Origin: Candidatus Latescibacterota bacterium
GTDB taxonomy: Bacteria; Hydrothermota; Tepidihabitantia; Tepidihabitantales; CAIPLT01
DNA length: 42,137 nt
Assembly (NCBI GenBank): GCA_018335915.1
Contig: JAGXRL010000045.1
Span: forward strand, 1-42,137
Direction of reading: 5' to 3'
This document shows, piece by piece, positions 25,138 to 33,217 of this stretch. How positions within the stretch are numbered: position 1 is the stretch's first letter; every line of letters begins with the position of its first letter. A program made the translations under genes and the position numbers. The notes beneath the pieces were generated by a model. The model saw nothing but the letters and a program-made list of their open reading frames with translations, was not told where the DNA came from and searched no databases.

Positions 25138-26166
25138 ATGAATAATATTCTACACTGGCTTTTAGAAGAAAATAATCCTTCAATACGATATTTCACCTTA
25201 AAAGATTTATTAAATAAAAAAGAAAGCAGTTTTGAATTAATTAAACTAAAATCGCAAATTCTGAACTCTAAGATTATTTCAAAAATATTTGCTGGACAAA
25301 ATACAAAAGGATACTGGTTAAATCCGAATAGTCCGTATCTGCCTAAATATAAATCTACATATTGGACAATTATGTTGCTTGGTTATTTGGGAATCGACCG
25401 AATTGATAAACGTGTTCAAAGAGCCTGCGAATATATCCTTAAATTTCAACATGAACAAGGCGGGTTTATGTCAGAAACTCGGCAAACTTTATTACGGCAA
25501 TATGAGTGGCATCTGAAACGGAAAAAGAAATTACCGGAATTTAATGAATGGGTTAATAAAATGCTTCACGATTCTCAGTCTTCCTGTCTGACCGGCAATA
25601 TCTCTGCGGCATTAATCCGGCTCGGTTATCAGAATGACCCAAGAGTTAAAAAAACATTGTACTGGTTAACCAAGATACAAAATCAGGATGGTGGCTGGTT
25701 ATGTCCTTATTGGTCGGCTCACATTAAAGATACGCACGGATGTTTTGATGGCACAATCTGCTCTTTAGAAGCATTCAGCGAAGTGCCTCAAGAAAACAGA
25801 ACAGAAGAAATGGAACGAACCATTAAGCGAGGCGCTGAATTTTTATTAATGCACAATCTTTATAAAGTAGACCATCATGGTTATAAAACCATAAATAAGA
25901 AATGGTTCTTGCTAAGTTATCCATGGTTTTATACTTATTCGATTTTACGAGGATTAGATGTCTTAACCAAACTTGGCTATACTAATGATAAAAGATTAAA
26001 CGATGCGGTTGAAGTTTTGCTCGCCAAACGCAAGAAAGAAGGCTGTTGGACACTTGAAAACACGCCAACTTCGAGAATGCAGGCAAATATCGAGACAAAA
26101 GGGAAACCGAGCAAATGGATAACTCTAATTGCTCTTAGAGTGTTAAAGCGATTAAATAGATTTTAA
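25138..26166 (+). CDS. prenyltransferase / squalene-cyclase-fold (alpha-alpha toroid) protein
   Basis: The protein has 342 residues made of helical repeats. Toroid repeat signatures QHEQGGFM, NQDGGWLCPYW and KKEGCWTLE recur at intervals of about 50-80 residues, as in the prenyltransferase and squalene oxidase repeat family. It is shorter than true terpene cyclases and lacks an obvious DxDD or DCTAE catalytic motif, so enzymatic activity is uncertain. Stand-alone members are common in uncultivated bacteria and are often left as hypothetical. No ribosome binding site precedes the ATG. It is convergent with the tryptophanase gene (stops 12 bases apart). Confidence 0.65.
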   Translation: MNNILHWLLEENNPSIRYFTLKDLLNKKESSFELIKLKSQILNSKIISKIFAGQNTKGYWLNPNSPYLPKYKSTYWTIMLLGYLGIDRIDKRVQRACEYILKFQHEQGGFMSETRQTLLRQYEWHLKRKKKLPEFNEWVNKMLHDSQSSCLTGNISAALIRLGYQNDPRVKKTLYWLTKIQNQDGGWLCPYWSAHIKDTHGCFDGTICSLEAFSEVPQENRTEEMERTIKRGAEFLLMHNLYKVDHHGYKTINKKWFLLSYPWFYTYSILRGLDVLTKLGYTNDKRLNDAVEVLLAKRKKEGCWTLENTPTSRMQANIETKGKPSKWITLIALRVLKRLNRF

Positions 26167-26178
26167 ATAGTTGCTATA

Positions 26179-27711
26179 TTAAATTTTAAATCTAAATTTA
26201 CTTTTAAAGTGGCGTAAGGATAATTCTCGGCCGTACAAGACTTCGACCCCGGGAATTTTATCCTGATTGTCATACAAGCATTTTATTGACTCGGCAACTG
26301 ATAATAAATCCTGGTCTTCATACACGAGTCTTGGCACGGCCGCCCGCACATAATTTACTCTGGGCACAGGCGGAATTTCCTTGCCTTCTTGATATTTGCC
26401 AAACGCATAAATGCCGAGCTCGCAGAGTCGGTGCCCGCTAATAAGCATTAAGGCAACAAACGCGACCCCTTTAAAATCCTTATCTTCGGCATTACCCTTA
26501 AAAAACTTGTCCATATCCAGATACACGCCATGCCCGCCAATCGGCCGGATAATCGGAATTGAGTATTCAATCAGTTTTGCCCCGAATTTCTCAATCTGCC
26601 GAATCCGGTGTTCTAAGTATTCTTGTTTGACAACTGTTTTTAAACCTTCAACCAGCCCCTTTAAATCCCGACCTGCTAATCCGCCATAAGTCGGATGTCC
26701 TTCAACAAGAATCTGATGGTCATTGAGCCGTTCGGAAAAACCCGGAAATTTCTGAGTAAAGATACTTTCTTGTTTAATCACAATCGCGCCGCCCATATTA
26801 ACCAAACCGTCTTTTTTAAAACTGGCATGAAACCCGTCACAATAATTAAAAGTCTCTTCGACAATTTCCGCAATCGTTTTGTTCTGATAACCTTCTTCTT
26901 TCTGTTTAATAAACCAGGCATTTTCCGCAAAACGGCTCGCATCTACGAAAAACGGTATCTTTTTTGCTTTGGTGATTTTTCGAATCTCCCGGATATTTGC
27001 CATTGACACGGGCTGGCCGCCAATCGTATTATTGGTAATCGTTAGATACACGACCGGAATCTTGTCTTTGTGTTTTTCAAGCAGTTCAGTCAATTTATTA
27101 ATATTGATATTACCCCGAAACGGAAAGCTCTCGTTATTATCAAGGTGTTCTGAACAGGGCAGATTTTTCGGCTGCATCTGATTATGTTCAATATTTGCCT
27201 GGGTCGTGTCAAAATGGGCATTGCTCGGAATAATAATCTGTTCTGGATTGACGCCTGTTTTTTCCATCTCCTGTCGTAACAGAGTGAACAAAGCGTTTTC
27301 AGCTGCCCGCCCCTGATGAAAGATAAATAAATTTTCTTTGTTCTTATCAATCTGTGCCCAGGCCGGACCAAAGGTTTTGGTTATCTGGTCTTTAAGTTCA
27401 AAATATCCCTGATTAGAGCCATACGCCTCATCACCTAAAAGCAGTTGTGACCATTGTTCCATAGTCATGGTGGTCGTGCCTGAATCAGACAGCAAATCGC
27501 AACCAGGTATCATATGTGCCGGAAACATAAACGCATTAAGACCGTTCTCTTCGACAATATTTTGTCGCTGGTCAAAATCCTTCATCGCGCAATTTCTGAA
27601 CCGGACTGCGGCATTGCGATATGGTCTGGGTGCAAAATATCTGGGCACCGTAGCGCTTCGGTCTAAAAGTTTTTTAAACTCACCAATAAAAAAATCGATT
27701 TGATTTGCCAT
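26179..27711 (-). CDS. tryptophanase-family beta-eliminating lyase
   Basis: This 510-residue PLP enzyme splits tryptophan to indole, pyruvate and ammonia, or tyrosine to phenol. The fold-type I features are LLSDSGTTTMT and GDEAYGSNQGYF near the N terminus, HQGRAAENALF, VDASRFAENAWFIKQ, and the PLP lysine in SFKKDGLVNMGG near residue 299. The length exceeds E. coli TnaA (471), mostly through an N-terminal extension of about 25 residues. Substrate choice between Trp and Tyr cannot be settled by eye. It starts 2 bases after trpS ends, so it is in one operon with tryptophanyl-tRNA synthetase, an unusual pairing. Confidence 0.88.
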   Translation of the reverse strand: MANQIDFFIGEFKKLLDRSATVPRYFAPRPYRNAAVRFRNCAMKDFDQRQNIVEENGLNAFMFPAHMIPGCDLLSDSGTTTMTMEQWSQLLLGDEAYGSNQGYFELKDQITKTFGPAWAQIDKNKENLFIFHQGRAAENALFTLLRQEMEKTGVNPEQIIIPSNAHFDTTQANIEHNQMQPKNLPCSEHLDNNESFPFRGNININKLTELLEKHKDKIPVVYLTITNNTIGGQPVSMANIREIRKITKAKKIPFFVDASRFAENAWFIKQKEEGYQNKTIAEIVEETFNYCDGFHASFKKDGLVNMGGAIVIKQESIFTQKFPGFSERLNDHQILVEGHPTYGGLAGRDLKGLVEGLKTVVKQEYLEHRIRQIEKFGAKLIEYSIPIIRPIGGHGVYLDMDKFFKGNAEDKDFKGVAFVALMLISGHRLCELGIYAFGKYQEGKEIPPVPRVNYVRAAVPRLVYEDQDLLSVAESIKCLYDNQDKIPGVEVLYGRELSLRHFKSKFRFKI

Positions 27712-27713
27712 AT

Positions 27714-28739
27714 TTATTTCTTTCTGGTAAGATTCATAACATCTTTTACTTCAGACAAAGTTGCCTGAGCAACTTTTTGTGCTTGATTAGCGCCGCTCGA
27801 CAAAATGTCATATATCAAATCGGTTTGCTGTTCCAGTTCTTTTCTCTTATCGCGGATTGGTTTTAAAGCCTGATTCATTTTTTGGGCGAGCTGCATTTTA
27901 CAGTCAACGCAACCCCTTGAACCTTCTTCACACTCTTGCCGCACGACCGTAACTGCTTCCTGATTATAAATCTTATGAAAGGCAAAAACAACGCAGCCGT
28001 CTGGGTGTCCTTGGTCAGTTTTACGAATCTTGACCGGGTCAGTAAACATGCTCTTTATCCGGTCCAGGGTTTCCTGTTCTGAATGAATTAGCGCAATATA
28101 ATTGCCCGCGCTCTTGCTCATTTTCTTATTAACATCATCCGTACCGGGAATTTTCGGCACTTCAGTCATTAAGACTTCAGGCAGGGGAAAAACATTTTTC
28201 TGATACAGGTTGTTAAACCTGCCCGCAATATCCCTGGACAGATTGACATGTGATTCCTGGTCTTTGCCAACCGGCACATAATTCCCTTTGTAAGCCAGGA
28301 TATCTGCGGCTTGTAAAGTCGGATAACCTAAAAGACCATAGGTCGGATATTCAATCTTATAGTCCTTTAACATTTCCCGGTAGGTCGGATTGCGCTCAAG
28401 CCAGCCTAAGGGTGTTATCATTGAAAGCAGAAGATATAACTCAGCAACTTCAGGCACGTGAGACTGGACAAAAATCGTGCATTTTTTCGGGTCGAGCCCG
28501 CCCGCAATCCAATCAATCACCATCTGTTTGATGTTATTCTGCAGACCTTTGGTGTTCTCATAACCGACCGCATCACCAAACCCCGGGGTTGTTAAAGAGT
28601 GCCAATCAACAATAAAATAAAAACAGGTATATTTTTCCTGTAGTTTAATCCAGTTGTGCAGGGCGCCGAAAATATTGCCGAGATGTAAACTGCCGGTCGG
28701 CCGCATGCCGCTCGTTATAATCTTTTTGCTTTCGCTCAT
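27714..28739 (-). CDS. trpS: tryptophanyl-tRNA synthetase
   Basis: This 341-residue class I synthetase charges tRNA(Trp). The HIGH-type motif is HLGN (19-22, in RPTGSLHLGNIFG) and the KMSKS loop is KKMSKSAGN at about 206-214. The insert CxxxxxGCVDCK (about residues 286-297) resembles the cysteine set seen in some TrpRS enzymes that bind iron-sulphur or zinc. GGAG lies 5 bases before the ATG. It is the first gene of the operon with the tryptophanase-family gene. No T-box or long leader is seen upstream. Confidence 0.95.
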   Translation of the reverse strand: MSESKKIITSGMRPTGSLHLGNIFGALHNWIKLQEKYTCFYFIVDWHSLTTPGFGDAVGYENTKGLQNNIKQMVIDWIAGGLDPKKCTIFVQSHVPEVAELYLLLSMITPLGWLERNPTYREMLKDYKIEYPTYGLLGYPTLQAADILAYKGNYVPVGKDQESHVNLSRDIAGRFNNLYQKNVFPLPEVLMTEVPKIPGTDDVNKKMSKSAGNYIALIHSEQETLDRIKSMFTDPVKIRKTDQGHPDGCVVFAFHKIYNQEAVTVVRQECEEGSRGCVDCKMQLAQKMNQALKPIRDKRKELEQQTDLIYDILSSGANQAQKVAQATLSEVKDVMNLTRKK

Positions 28740-28997
28740 ATAATCTCCATCTAATTAAAATTTATTGACGATACAGCTATTATTATCTAAATGTCGTTAA
28801 TTCAATATTACATCTTATCTACAAAATGTCAACCCCGCACCTTTTGGTGTTTAGGGATTTAATGTGTAACTGAATTATAATAGAAGACTGTTTGTAATTC
28901 GTTTCTTTATTGACAAAGTGATTTTTGTCGCTTGACTTTGTTTTAAAAATCCTTGACATCTAAATTTTTTTAGTTACTTTTATTAAAAGGAGTATTT

Positions 28998-29444
28998 ATG
29001 AATATCTGGCTGATTAGCATGATTGTTGTTACGCTGATTATTGTCGGATTAGCCGTCTTTATGGCAATCCGCGTGCGCAAACGGCGGGAAACTCCAAATT
29101 ACCGGGGCTGGTTCTATATCGGCATCTGCTGGATTCTATTGGGTATCGCTACGAAAAATCCGTTTTTCTATATTATGAGCGCCGCGTTCGTCATTATCAG
29201 ATTGGCAAATAAAGACAAGTGGCGGGAAGAGAAAACATGGGCGGATTTGTCGCCGGCGGAAAAGAAATTAAAAATTATTCTTATAAGTGTAAGTGTTGTT
29301 CTGCTTATTACATCAGTCGTTTTTTTATCCGCCATCAGATTGCTATTTAAGATAAAAATGTTACCACGAATTATGCAAATTATTCGTTTTGTTACCTTTG
29401 ATTTTTATTCGTGTAATTCGTATATTCGTGTCATTCGTGGTTAA
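28998..29444 (+). CDS. small membrane protein of unknown function
   Basis: The predicted protein has 148 residues with three or four hydrophobic segments (about 3-24, 38-72, 91-113) and a basic KRRE loop after the first. No family is recognised. AAAAGGAG 6 bases before the ATG and a TTGACA about 35 bases upstream (28952-28957) support expression. The last 25 residues or so are encoded by ATTCGTG-type repeat DNA, so the C terminus is probably a repeat-derived extension and not a conserved part. Confidence 0.6.
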   Translation: MNIWLISMIVVTLIIVGLAVFMAIRVRKRRETPNYRGWFYIGICWILLGIATKNPFFYIMSAAFVIIRLANKDKWREEKTWADLSPAEKKLKIILISVSVVLLITSVVFLSAIRLLFKIKMLPRIMQIIRFVTFDFYSCNSYIRVIRG

Positions 29445-29447
29445 GAA
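29379..29447 (+). repeat. ATTCGTG-type short repeat overlapping the end of the membrane protein gene
   Basis: Units AATTATTCGTTTTG, TTATTCGTGTAATTCG, TATTCGTGTCATTCGTGG recur. It lies in frame with the last codons of the preceding gene and stops just before the AAAAGGAG of the ferredoxin gene. Confidence 0.65.
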
Positions 29448-29469
29448 ATATTTGTAAAAGGAGCATAAA

Positions 29470-30330
29470 ATGTGTGAATTTTGTCAGGAACATGGTGAAG
29501 GAAAAAAATGGTATTTGCAGATGAAGAATTATTCACGCGAACTCTTGCGCGAAGAACTGACTCCGGAACAGCAGCAAATTGTCGGCAAGCGCACCCGCCG
29601 GGAATGGGTAATTGATTTTTTTAGAACATTTTCGTTTCATCCGCCAAAAGAAGAAAACAAAGCCGAGGAAGTACCGCATGTAATCCAGCCGCCCAAAACT
29701 CCAAAAACTGAAGACCAGATTGTTTATGAGTCCAAGGTCGAGCATTTTGGTCAGGTTCTGCCGATTGAAGATGTCGAGCAGGTGATTGATATGGTCAATA
29801 ATATTACCCGTCTGCCTTGCGGCTGCCGTTATTATACAACCGGCAAACCAGACGAGCGATATTGTTTTGGCGTTTCAGTCGGTCCGCTCGGCACTCAAGG
29901 AACCCAACCCGATTCGTCATTTGAAGTGCTCACTAAAGACGATGCCAAAAAACTGTTCCGCAAATTTGACCACGAAGGTTTGATGCATTCGATCTGGACC
30001 GGCGTATCGCCATTTGTAATCGGTATGTGTAATTGCGACCATGATTGCGCTGCTTATCGCGGTTATATTGTGCGGAACGGGGCACCCAATTTTTTCCGGG
30101 CTGAATATATTTGCGAGACCGATTGGGATAAGTGTACTGGTTGTAAAAAATGCATGCAGCAGTGCCAGTTTAATGCGATGTATTATTCTTCATCTAATAA
30201 AAAAGTCTATATCAATCCGACTAAATGCTTTGGCTGCGGTGTCTGCCGTACTGCCTGCAGTAAAAATGCGATTAATCTAATATCAAGAGAACAAAACAAA
30301 GAAGCAGCAAATCTCTGGCTCAAGAAATAA
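29470..30330 (+). CDS. ferredoxin-type protein with two [4Fe-4S] clusters
   Basis: The protein has 286 residues. The C-terminal bacterial ferredoxin module has two C-x2-C-x2-C-x3-C clusters: Cys222/225/228/232 and Cys253/256/259/263 (the second followed by SKNAINLI). Upstream, residues 115-200 hold further cysteines (LPCGCRY, ERYCFG, GMCNCDHDCAAY) that could bind another cofactor. The N terminus has CEFCQEHGEGKKWYL, a motif I have seen in uncharacterised ferredoxin-like proteins of anaerobes. AAAGGAG precedes the ATG. The redox partner is unknown. Confidence 0.82.
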   Translation: MCEFCQEHGEGKKWYLQMKNYSRELLREELTPEQQQIVGKRTRREWVIDFFRTFSFHPPKEENKAEEVPHVIQPPKTPKTEDQIVYESKVEHFGQVLPIEDVEQVIDMVNNITRLPCGCRYYTTGKPDERYCFGVSVGPLGTQGTQPDSSFEVLTKDDAKKLFRKFDHEGLMHSIWTGVSPFVIGMCNCDHDCAAYRGYIVRNGAPNFFRAEYICETDWDKCTGCKKCMQQCQFNAMYYSSSNKKVYINPTKCFGCGVCRTACSKNAINLISREQNKEAANLWLKK

Positions 30331-30337
30331 GCAAAAA

Positions 30338-30415
30338 AAATGAAACCACTGATTACACGGATTAGACGGATAAATAAGAATTTTAATCATAATCGGTTAA
30401 ATCCGTGGTTAATAT
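30338..30415. repeat. inverted pair of ATCCGTG-type repeats before the methyltransferase gene
   Basis: The left half is in reverse orientation (ACTGATTACACGGATTAGAC) and the right half forward (GGTTAAATCCGTGGTTAA). The two arms could form an imperfect hairpin between the ferredoxin and methyltransferase genes. Confidence 0.6.
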
Positions 30416-30430
30416 CAATTGGGAAGGAAA

Positions 30431-30999
30431 ATGTTTAATAAATCAAAAGCAAAAATGTTTAATAAGAGAGCGTCATCAGAAAAATTTAAACCAAAGGAAA
30501 TAATCGCGAGTCTCAATATCAAACCGGGCGATATTATTGCTGATGTCGGGTCGGGCGGCGGATATTATGCGTTTGAATTTGCCAAGAAAACCAGGCCGAA
30601 CGGCGAGATTTATGCGCTCGATACAAATCAGGAATTATTAGATTATATTAATTCTGAAATCCAAACCCATGGCATAACTAATGTCCACACAGTCTTAACC
30701 AAAAATGACGATTTGGGGCTTGCTGAAAACTCGATTGACCTGATGTTTCTGCGTAATGTCTATCATCATTTACCCGAGCCGATAAAATATTTTGGTCGGA
30801 TAAAAAATACTTAAAATTGCACGGACGCATTGCAATTATCGAATACAATAAAAAACAGCGTTTTAATTTATTCCGGCGCGGACGGCACTTTACACCTGAA
30901 CCCGAAATCGTCGGCACCATGACCCGCTGTGGTTATTTGATATCAAACCGCTTCGACTTCCTGCCTGAGCAGGCATTTGTTATATTTAAGAAAGAGTAA
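30431..30999 (+). pseudogene. class I SAM methyltransferase interrupted by a frameshift in an A-run
   Basis: The first frame (30431-30814) holds the SAM-binding motif I DVGSGGGYYAFEFA (about 37-50), the acidic end of strand 2 (YALDTNQE) and motif IV (IDLMFLRNVYHHL). At the A-run near 30804-30809 the frame runs to a stop after GRIKNT. Adding one A, or slipping back one base, gives GRIKKYLKLHGRIAIIEY and continues to 30999, completing the fold (LISNRFDFLPEQAFVIFKKE). This may be a real mutation, an assembly error in a homopolymer, or slippage that makes a full product. The ATG at 30431 follows AAGGA; the TTG upstream is less likely. Substrate unknown. Confidence 0.75.
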
Positions 31000-31004
31000 A
31001 GATT

Positions 31005-31946
31005 GTGCTGAATATCCGACCGTTTATCGAAGACCAGGACGAACCGGTTTATATTGATATCCTAAACCGGGCAATGGCTGAATTTTCCGATTTTACACCA
31101 ATGACACTTACGGATGCAGAAATTGAAAAGAATGCACCGAATATTGATAAACAAGGACGATTCATTGCCGAATGGCGCGGTGTCGCAGCCGGTTACGTTT
31201 ATGCATATCTGGATACAAAACGTGAAGACAAACTTGGGTTTTTGGACGGTCCTTTTGTTATACCCGAATTTTGCAGAAATCATATCGGCACCGCGCTTGC
31301 CGAACTCGCCTTCAAGAGCTTTCAAGAACGAGGTATTAATAAATACGAAGCTGGTGCCCGAAACACTAATATCCCGGCACAAAAATTCGTAGAAAAACTC
31401 GGGTTTAAAATGTACCGCGTGTTCAGCCGGATGAAACATGCTCTCTCGGAAATACCTGAGAATGTCGGCGAAAACAAAGATGTTGTAATTAAAGATATCG
31501 GCACAGATGATGAAGCGCTTAAATTAGAAAATGCTTTGTTAAATGAGGCGATGAAAGAGCATTTCAATTTCCGACCTGTGACACTTGAAGAAACTAAATA
31601 CTACACCAGAGAGCAGCAAAAACAGGGCGTACGGTATAATGATTTTGTTGCGTATGTCAATGATGTGCCTGCCGGGCTTATGATTACATCGATTGACCCC
31701 AAAGAAATTGAACACCAGCAAAAAAAGGTTGCATGGCTTTCGGTCTTGGGTGTGTTAAAACCTTATCGCTCCCAAGGCATTGGCAAGGCATTAATGATTC
31801 ACGCCATGAAATTCCTTAAAGGAAAAGGTATGGACGAAGCAATGCTTGGTGTTGACGACACCAATATTACCAAACCAATGAAAATTTACGAAAGCCTGGG
31901 TTTTGAAGTTGTCTTTAAATTTTATCGGTATCTAAAAGAATCATAA
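31005..31946 (+). CDS. tandem GNAT N-acetyltransferase
   Basis: The protein has 313 residues with two GNAT folds, as in mycothiol synthase-like proteins. The first (1-145) ends NTNIPAQKFVEKLGFKMYR. The second (about 160-313) has the acetyl-CoA loop YRSQGIGKALM and the end DTNITKPMKIYESLGFEVV. In the first copy the loop CRNHIGTALA is a weaker Q/RxxGxG/A match, so one domain may be inactive. The start is GTG, six bases after the methyltransferase stop, which suggests coupling. The acceptor is unknown. Confidence 0.85.
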   Translation: MLNIRPFIEDQDEPVYIDILNRAMAEFSDFTPMTLTDAEIEKNAPNIDKQGRFIAEWRGVAAGYVYAYLDTKREDKLGFLDGPFVIPEFCRNHIGTALAELAFKSFQERGINKYEAGARNTNIPAQKFVEKLGFKMYRVFSRMKHALSEIPENVGENKDVVIKDIGTDDEALKLENALLNEAMKEHFNFRPVTLEETKYYTREQQKQGVRYNDFVAYVNDVPAGLMITSIDPKEIEHQQKKVAWLSVLGVLKPYRSQGIGKALMIHAMKFLKGKGMDEAMLGVDDTNITKPMKIYESLGFEVVFKFYRYLKES

Positions 31947-31951
31947 CTACA

Positions 31952-32121
31952 ACCAAAGTTTACCTTTAATAATATTTAGAGCCGGCATACCGTATCCGGG
32001 TATGGTCATGATGAGCCGTTTACCGGGGTACGCTCAACCAAAACCAGGCATATGTTTAACCGATAAGCGGCTGACGAGGTCGCCATCAGGCATGGTCTGA
32101 TTATTTACTATAACTTTGGTA
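31952..32121 (+). repeat. dispersed MITE-like element, copy B, with 9-bp terminal inverted repeats
   Basis: The ends are ACCAAAGTT (31952-31960) and AACTTTGGT (32113-32121), a perfect inverted repeat. The core (31981-32100) matches 8752-8874 in the opposite orientation. A plus-strand frame encodes PYPGMV...SRLP...SPSGMV and stops at the 3' edge. The inner hairpin TGAGC/GCTCA is read on the minus strand. No transposase is present, so any movement would need enzymes in trans. Target duplication was not clear. Confidence 0.75.
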
Positions 32122-32359
32122 ACCGGCAGTCAAAACAGCTTTAGATGTAGGCCTGTTTATAAAAGAACAGTTTAACGATTTCCAGGTGAGGTTTGAAGTT
32201 TCGCCAATAAGCTTGTTAAAAAATCGGCATGACAATTGGCTCTTAATCCTGAAACTCTCGAACTCTTAAACTCTTGAGATTTCTTGGCAAAAAAATCTGC
32301 CCTGCACTTTAATTGCGATTTGATGTGACCGTATTTGGAAAATATTTTATTAAACACCA
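32122..32359. other. intergenic stretch between the repeat and tetR
   Basis: No gene is supported. It holds an AACTCTTAAACTCTT-type repeat (32240-32277) and AT-rich sequence leading to the tetR promoter. Confidence 0.5.
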
Positions 32360-32389
32360 TTGACAAACTTGAATTTCTTGTTTTAATAA
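32360..32389 (+). promoter_or_regulatory. promoter of the tetR gene
   Basis: Exact TTGACA (32360-32365) and TAATAA (32384-32389) with an 18-base spacer. The predicted transcript start (about 32396) falls beside the operator palindrome. Confidence 0.55.
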
Positions 32390-32397
32390 TAATATAT

Positions 32398-32412
32398 CGA
32401 ACAAATTGTTCG
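32398..32412. promoter_or_regulatory. operator-like palindrome before tetR
   Basis: CGAACAA-A-TTGTTCG is a perfect 7-bp inverted repeat around one base, placed over the predicted transcript start of tetR. The half site TGTTCGAAAA recurs at 33109-33118 and 33188-33197 upstream of the RND gene. This is the pattern expected of TetR autoregulation and control of the adjacent pump operon. Confidence 0.65.
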
Positions 32413-32423
32413 AAAAATTTATT

Positions 32424-33005
32424 ATGAATAAAGTTGAAATCAAAAAAGAGATCGTCTTAAATGTGGCGCAGGATATTTTTGCCCAGTATGGTCTAACCAA
32501 AACCATGATTGATGATATCGCAAAAGCGGCCGGGGTTGGCAAAAGTTCGATTTATTATTATTTTAAGAATAAAGAAGATATTTTCCGTGCCGTGATTGAA
32601 ACCCAGGTACAGAAAGTGCAGGAAAAAATCCGCGCCTCCATTAATGCCGCGCCGACCCCGCAGGAAAAATTAAAAGCGTTTGTCATAAGCCGGATGAAAT
32701 CCTTTCGTGAAGTCGCCCATATTTACAACCATGTTTTCAAAGATGAATATTTAAAACACTACGAATATATTCAGAAAATCCGCAAAGATTATGACCAGAT
32801 GGAACTTGATTTGGTTGCGAGTATTTTATCCGAAGGCATAAACAGTGGCGTATTTAAAATTCAAGACCCATCCTTAGCAAGTTTTGTCATAATGGTCGGC
32901 ATAAAAGGATTGGAATATGAATGGGCAACCAGCACTGACATCCAGAAAATGGAACAGGATACAGAAAAACTATTCGAGATTCTTTTCCACGGCATAATGA
33001 AATAA
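32424..33005 (+). CDS. TetR family transcriptional regulator
   Basis: The protein has 193 residues. The N-terminal helix-turn-helix (IVLNVAQDIFAQYGLTKTMIDDIAKAAGVGKSSIYYYFKNKEDIF) is textbook TetR. The C-terminal ligand domain is divergent. ATG 32424 is preferred over an in-frame TTG at 32406 because the latter lies inside the operator palindrome. It is followed by the RND export operon in the same direction, so it probably represses that operon and itself, released by a pump substrate or envelope signal. Confidence 0.9.
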   Translation: MNKVEIKKEIVLNVAQDIFAQYGLTKTMIDDIAKAAGVGKSSIYYYFKNKEDIFRAVIETQVQKVQEKIRASINAAPTPQEKLKAFVISRMKSFREVAHIYNHVFKDEYLKHYEYIQKIRKDYDQMELDLVASILSEGINSGVFKIQDPSLASFVIMVGIKGLEYEWATSTDIQKMEQDTEKLFEILFHGIMK

Positions 33006-33032
33006 ATGAGAGCTCGGAAAAACTCGCCCTCA

Positions 33033-33050
33033 GGACTTCTTCAGAAGTCC
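33033..33050. terminator. hairpin after tetR
   Basis: GGACTTC-TTCA-GAAGTCC is a perfect 7-bp stem 27 bases after the tetR stop. There is no U-run, so it may be a weak terminator or an RNA-stabilising hairpin. Confidence 0.4.
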
Positions 33051-33062
33051 CTAAATTGCCAC

Positions 33063-33090
33063 TTGACAACTATATTTTTTTATATATAAT
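33063..33090 (+). promoter_or_regulatory. distal promoter of the RND operon
   Basis: Exact TTGACA (33063-33068), a 16-base spacer and exact TATAAT (33085-33090). A TTGTTCGAAAATT site (33108-33120) lies just after the predicted transcript start, where a bound TetR protein would block elongation. Confidence 0.65.
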
Positions 33091-33186
33091 TAGAATATAT
33101 GATTAAATTGTTCGAAAATTACATTTATTCGCGTTTGAGATTGTCCCCCAAAAAAATTTTATCCCACATTAGAATAATTAAATATT

Positions 33187-33206
33187 CTGTTCGAAAATTG
33201 TATAAA
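33187..33206 (+). promoter_or_regulatory. proximal -10 box and operator half-site of the RND gene
   Basis: CTGTTCGAAAATTG (33187-33200) directly precedes TATAAA (33201-33206), which is 11 bases from the RND ATG. The -35 region (TTAAAT, 33178-33183) is weak. A regulator on the site would cover the promoter. Confidence 0.45.
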
Positions 33207-33217
33207 TTAATGTAAAT

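Noticed and set aside
28736-28750. Four-codon frame whose stop overlaps the trpS start (ATGA)
   Set aside because: It lacks its own ribosome binding site; the GGAG inside it is the trpS site. No Trp codons are present, so a TnaC-type attenuator is not supported.
32406-32423. TTG at 32406 as start of the TetR gene
   Set aside because: It falls within the operator palindrome. ATG at 32424 fits the usual N-terminal length before the helix-turn-helix.
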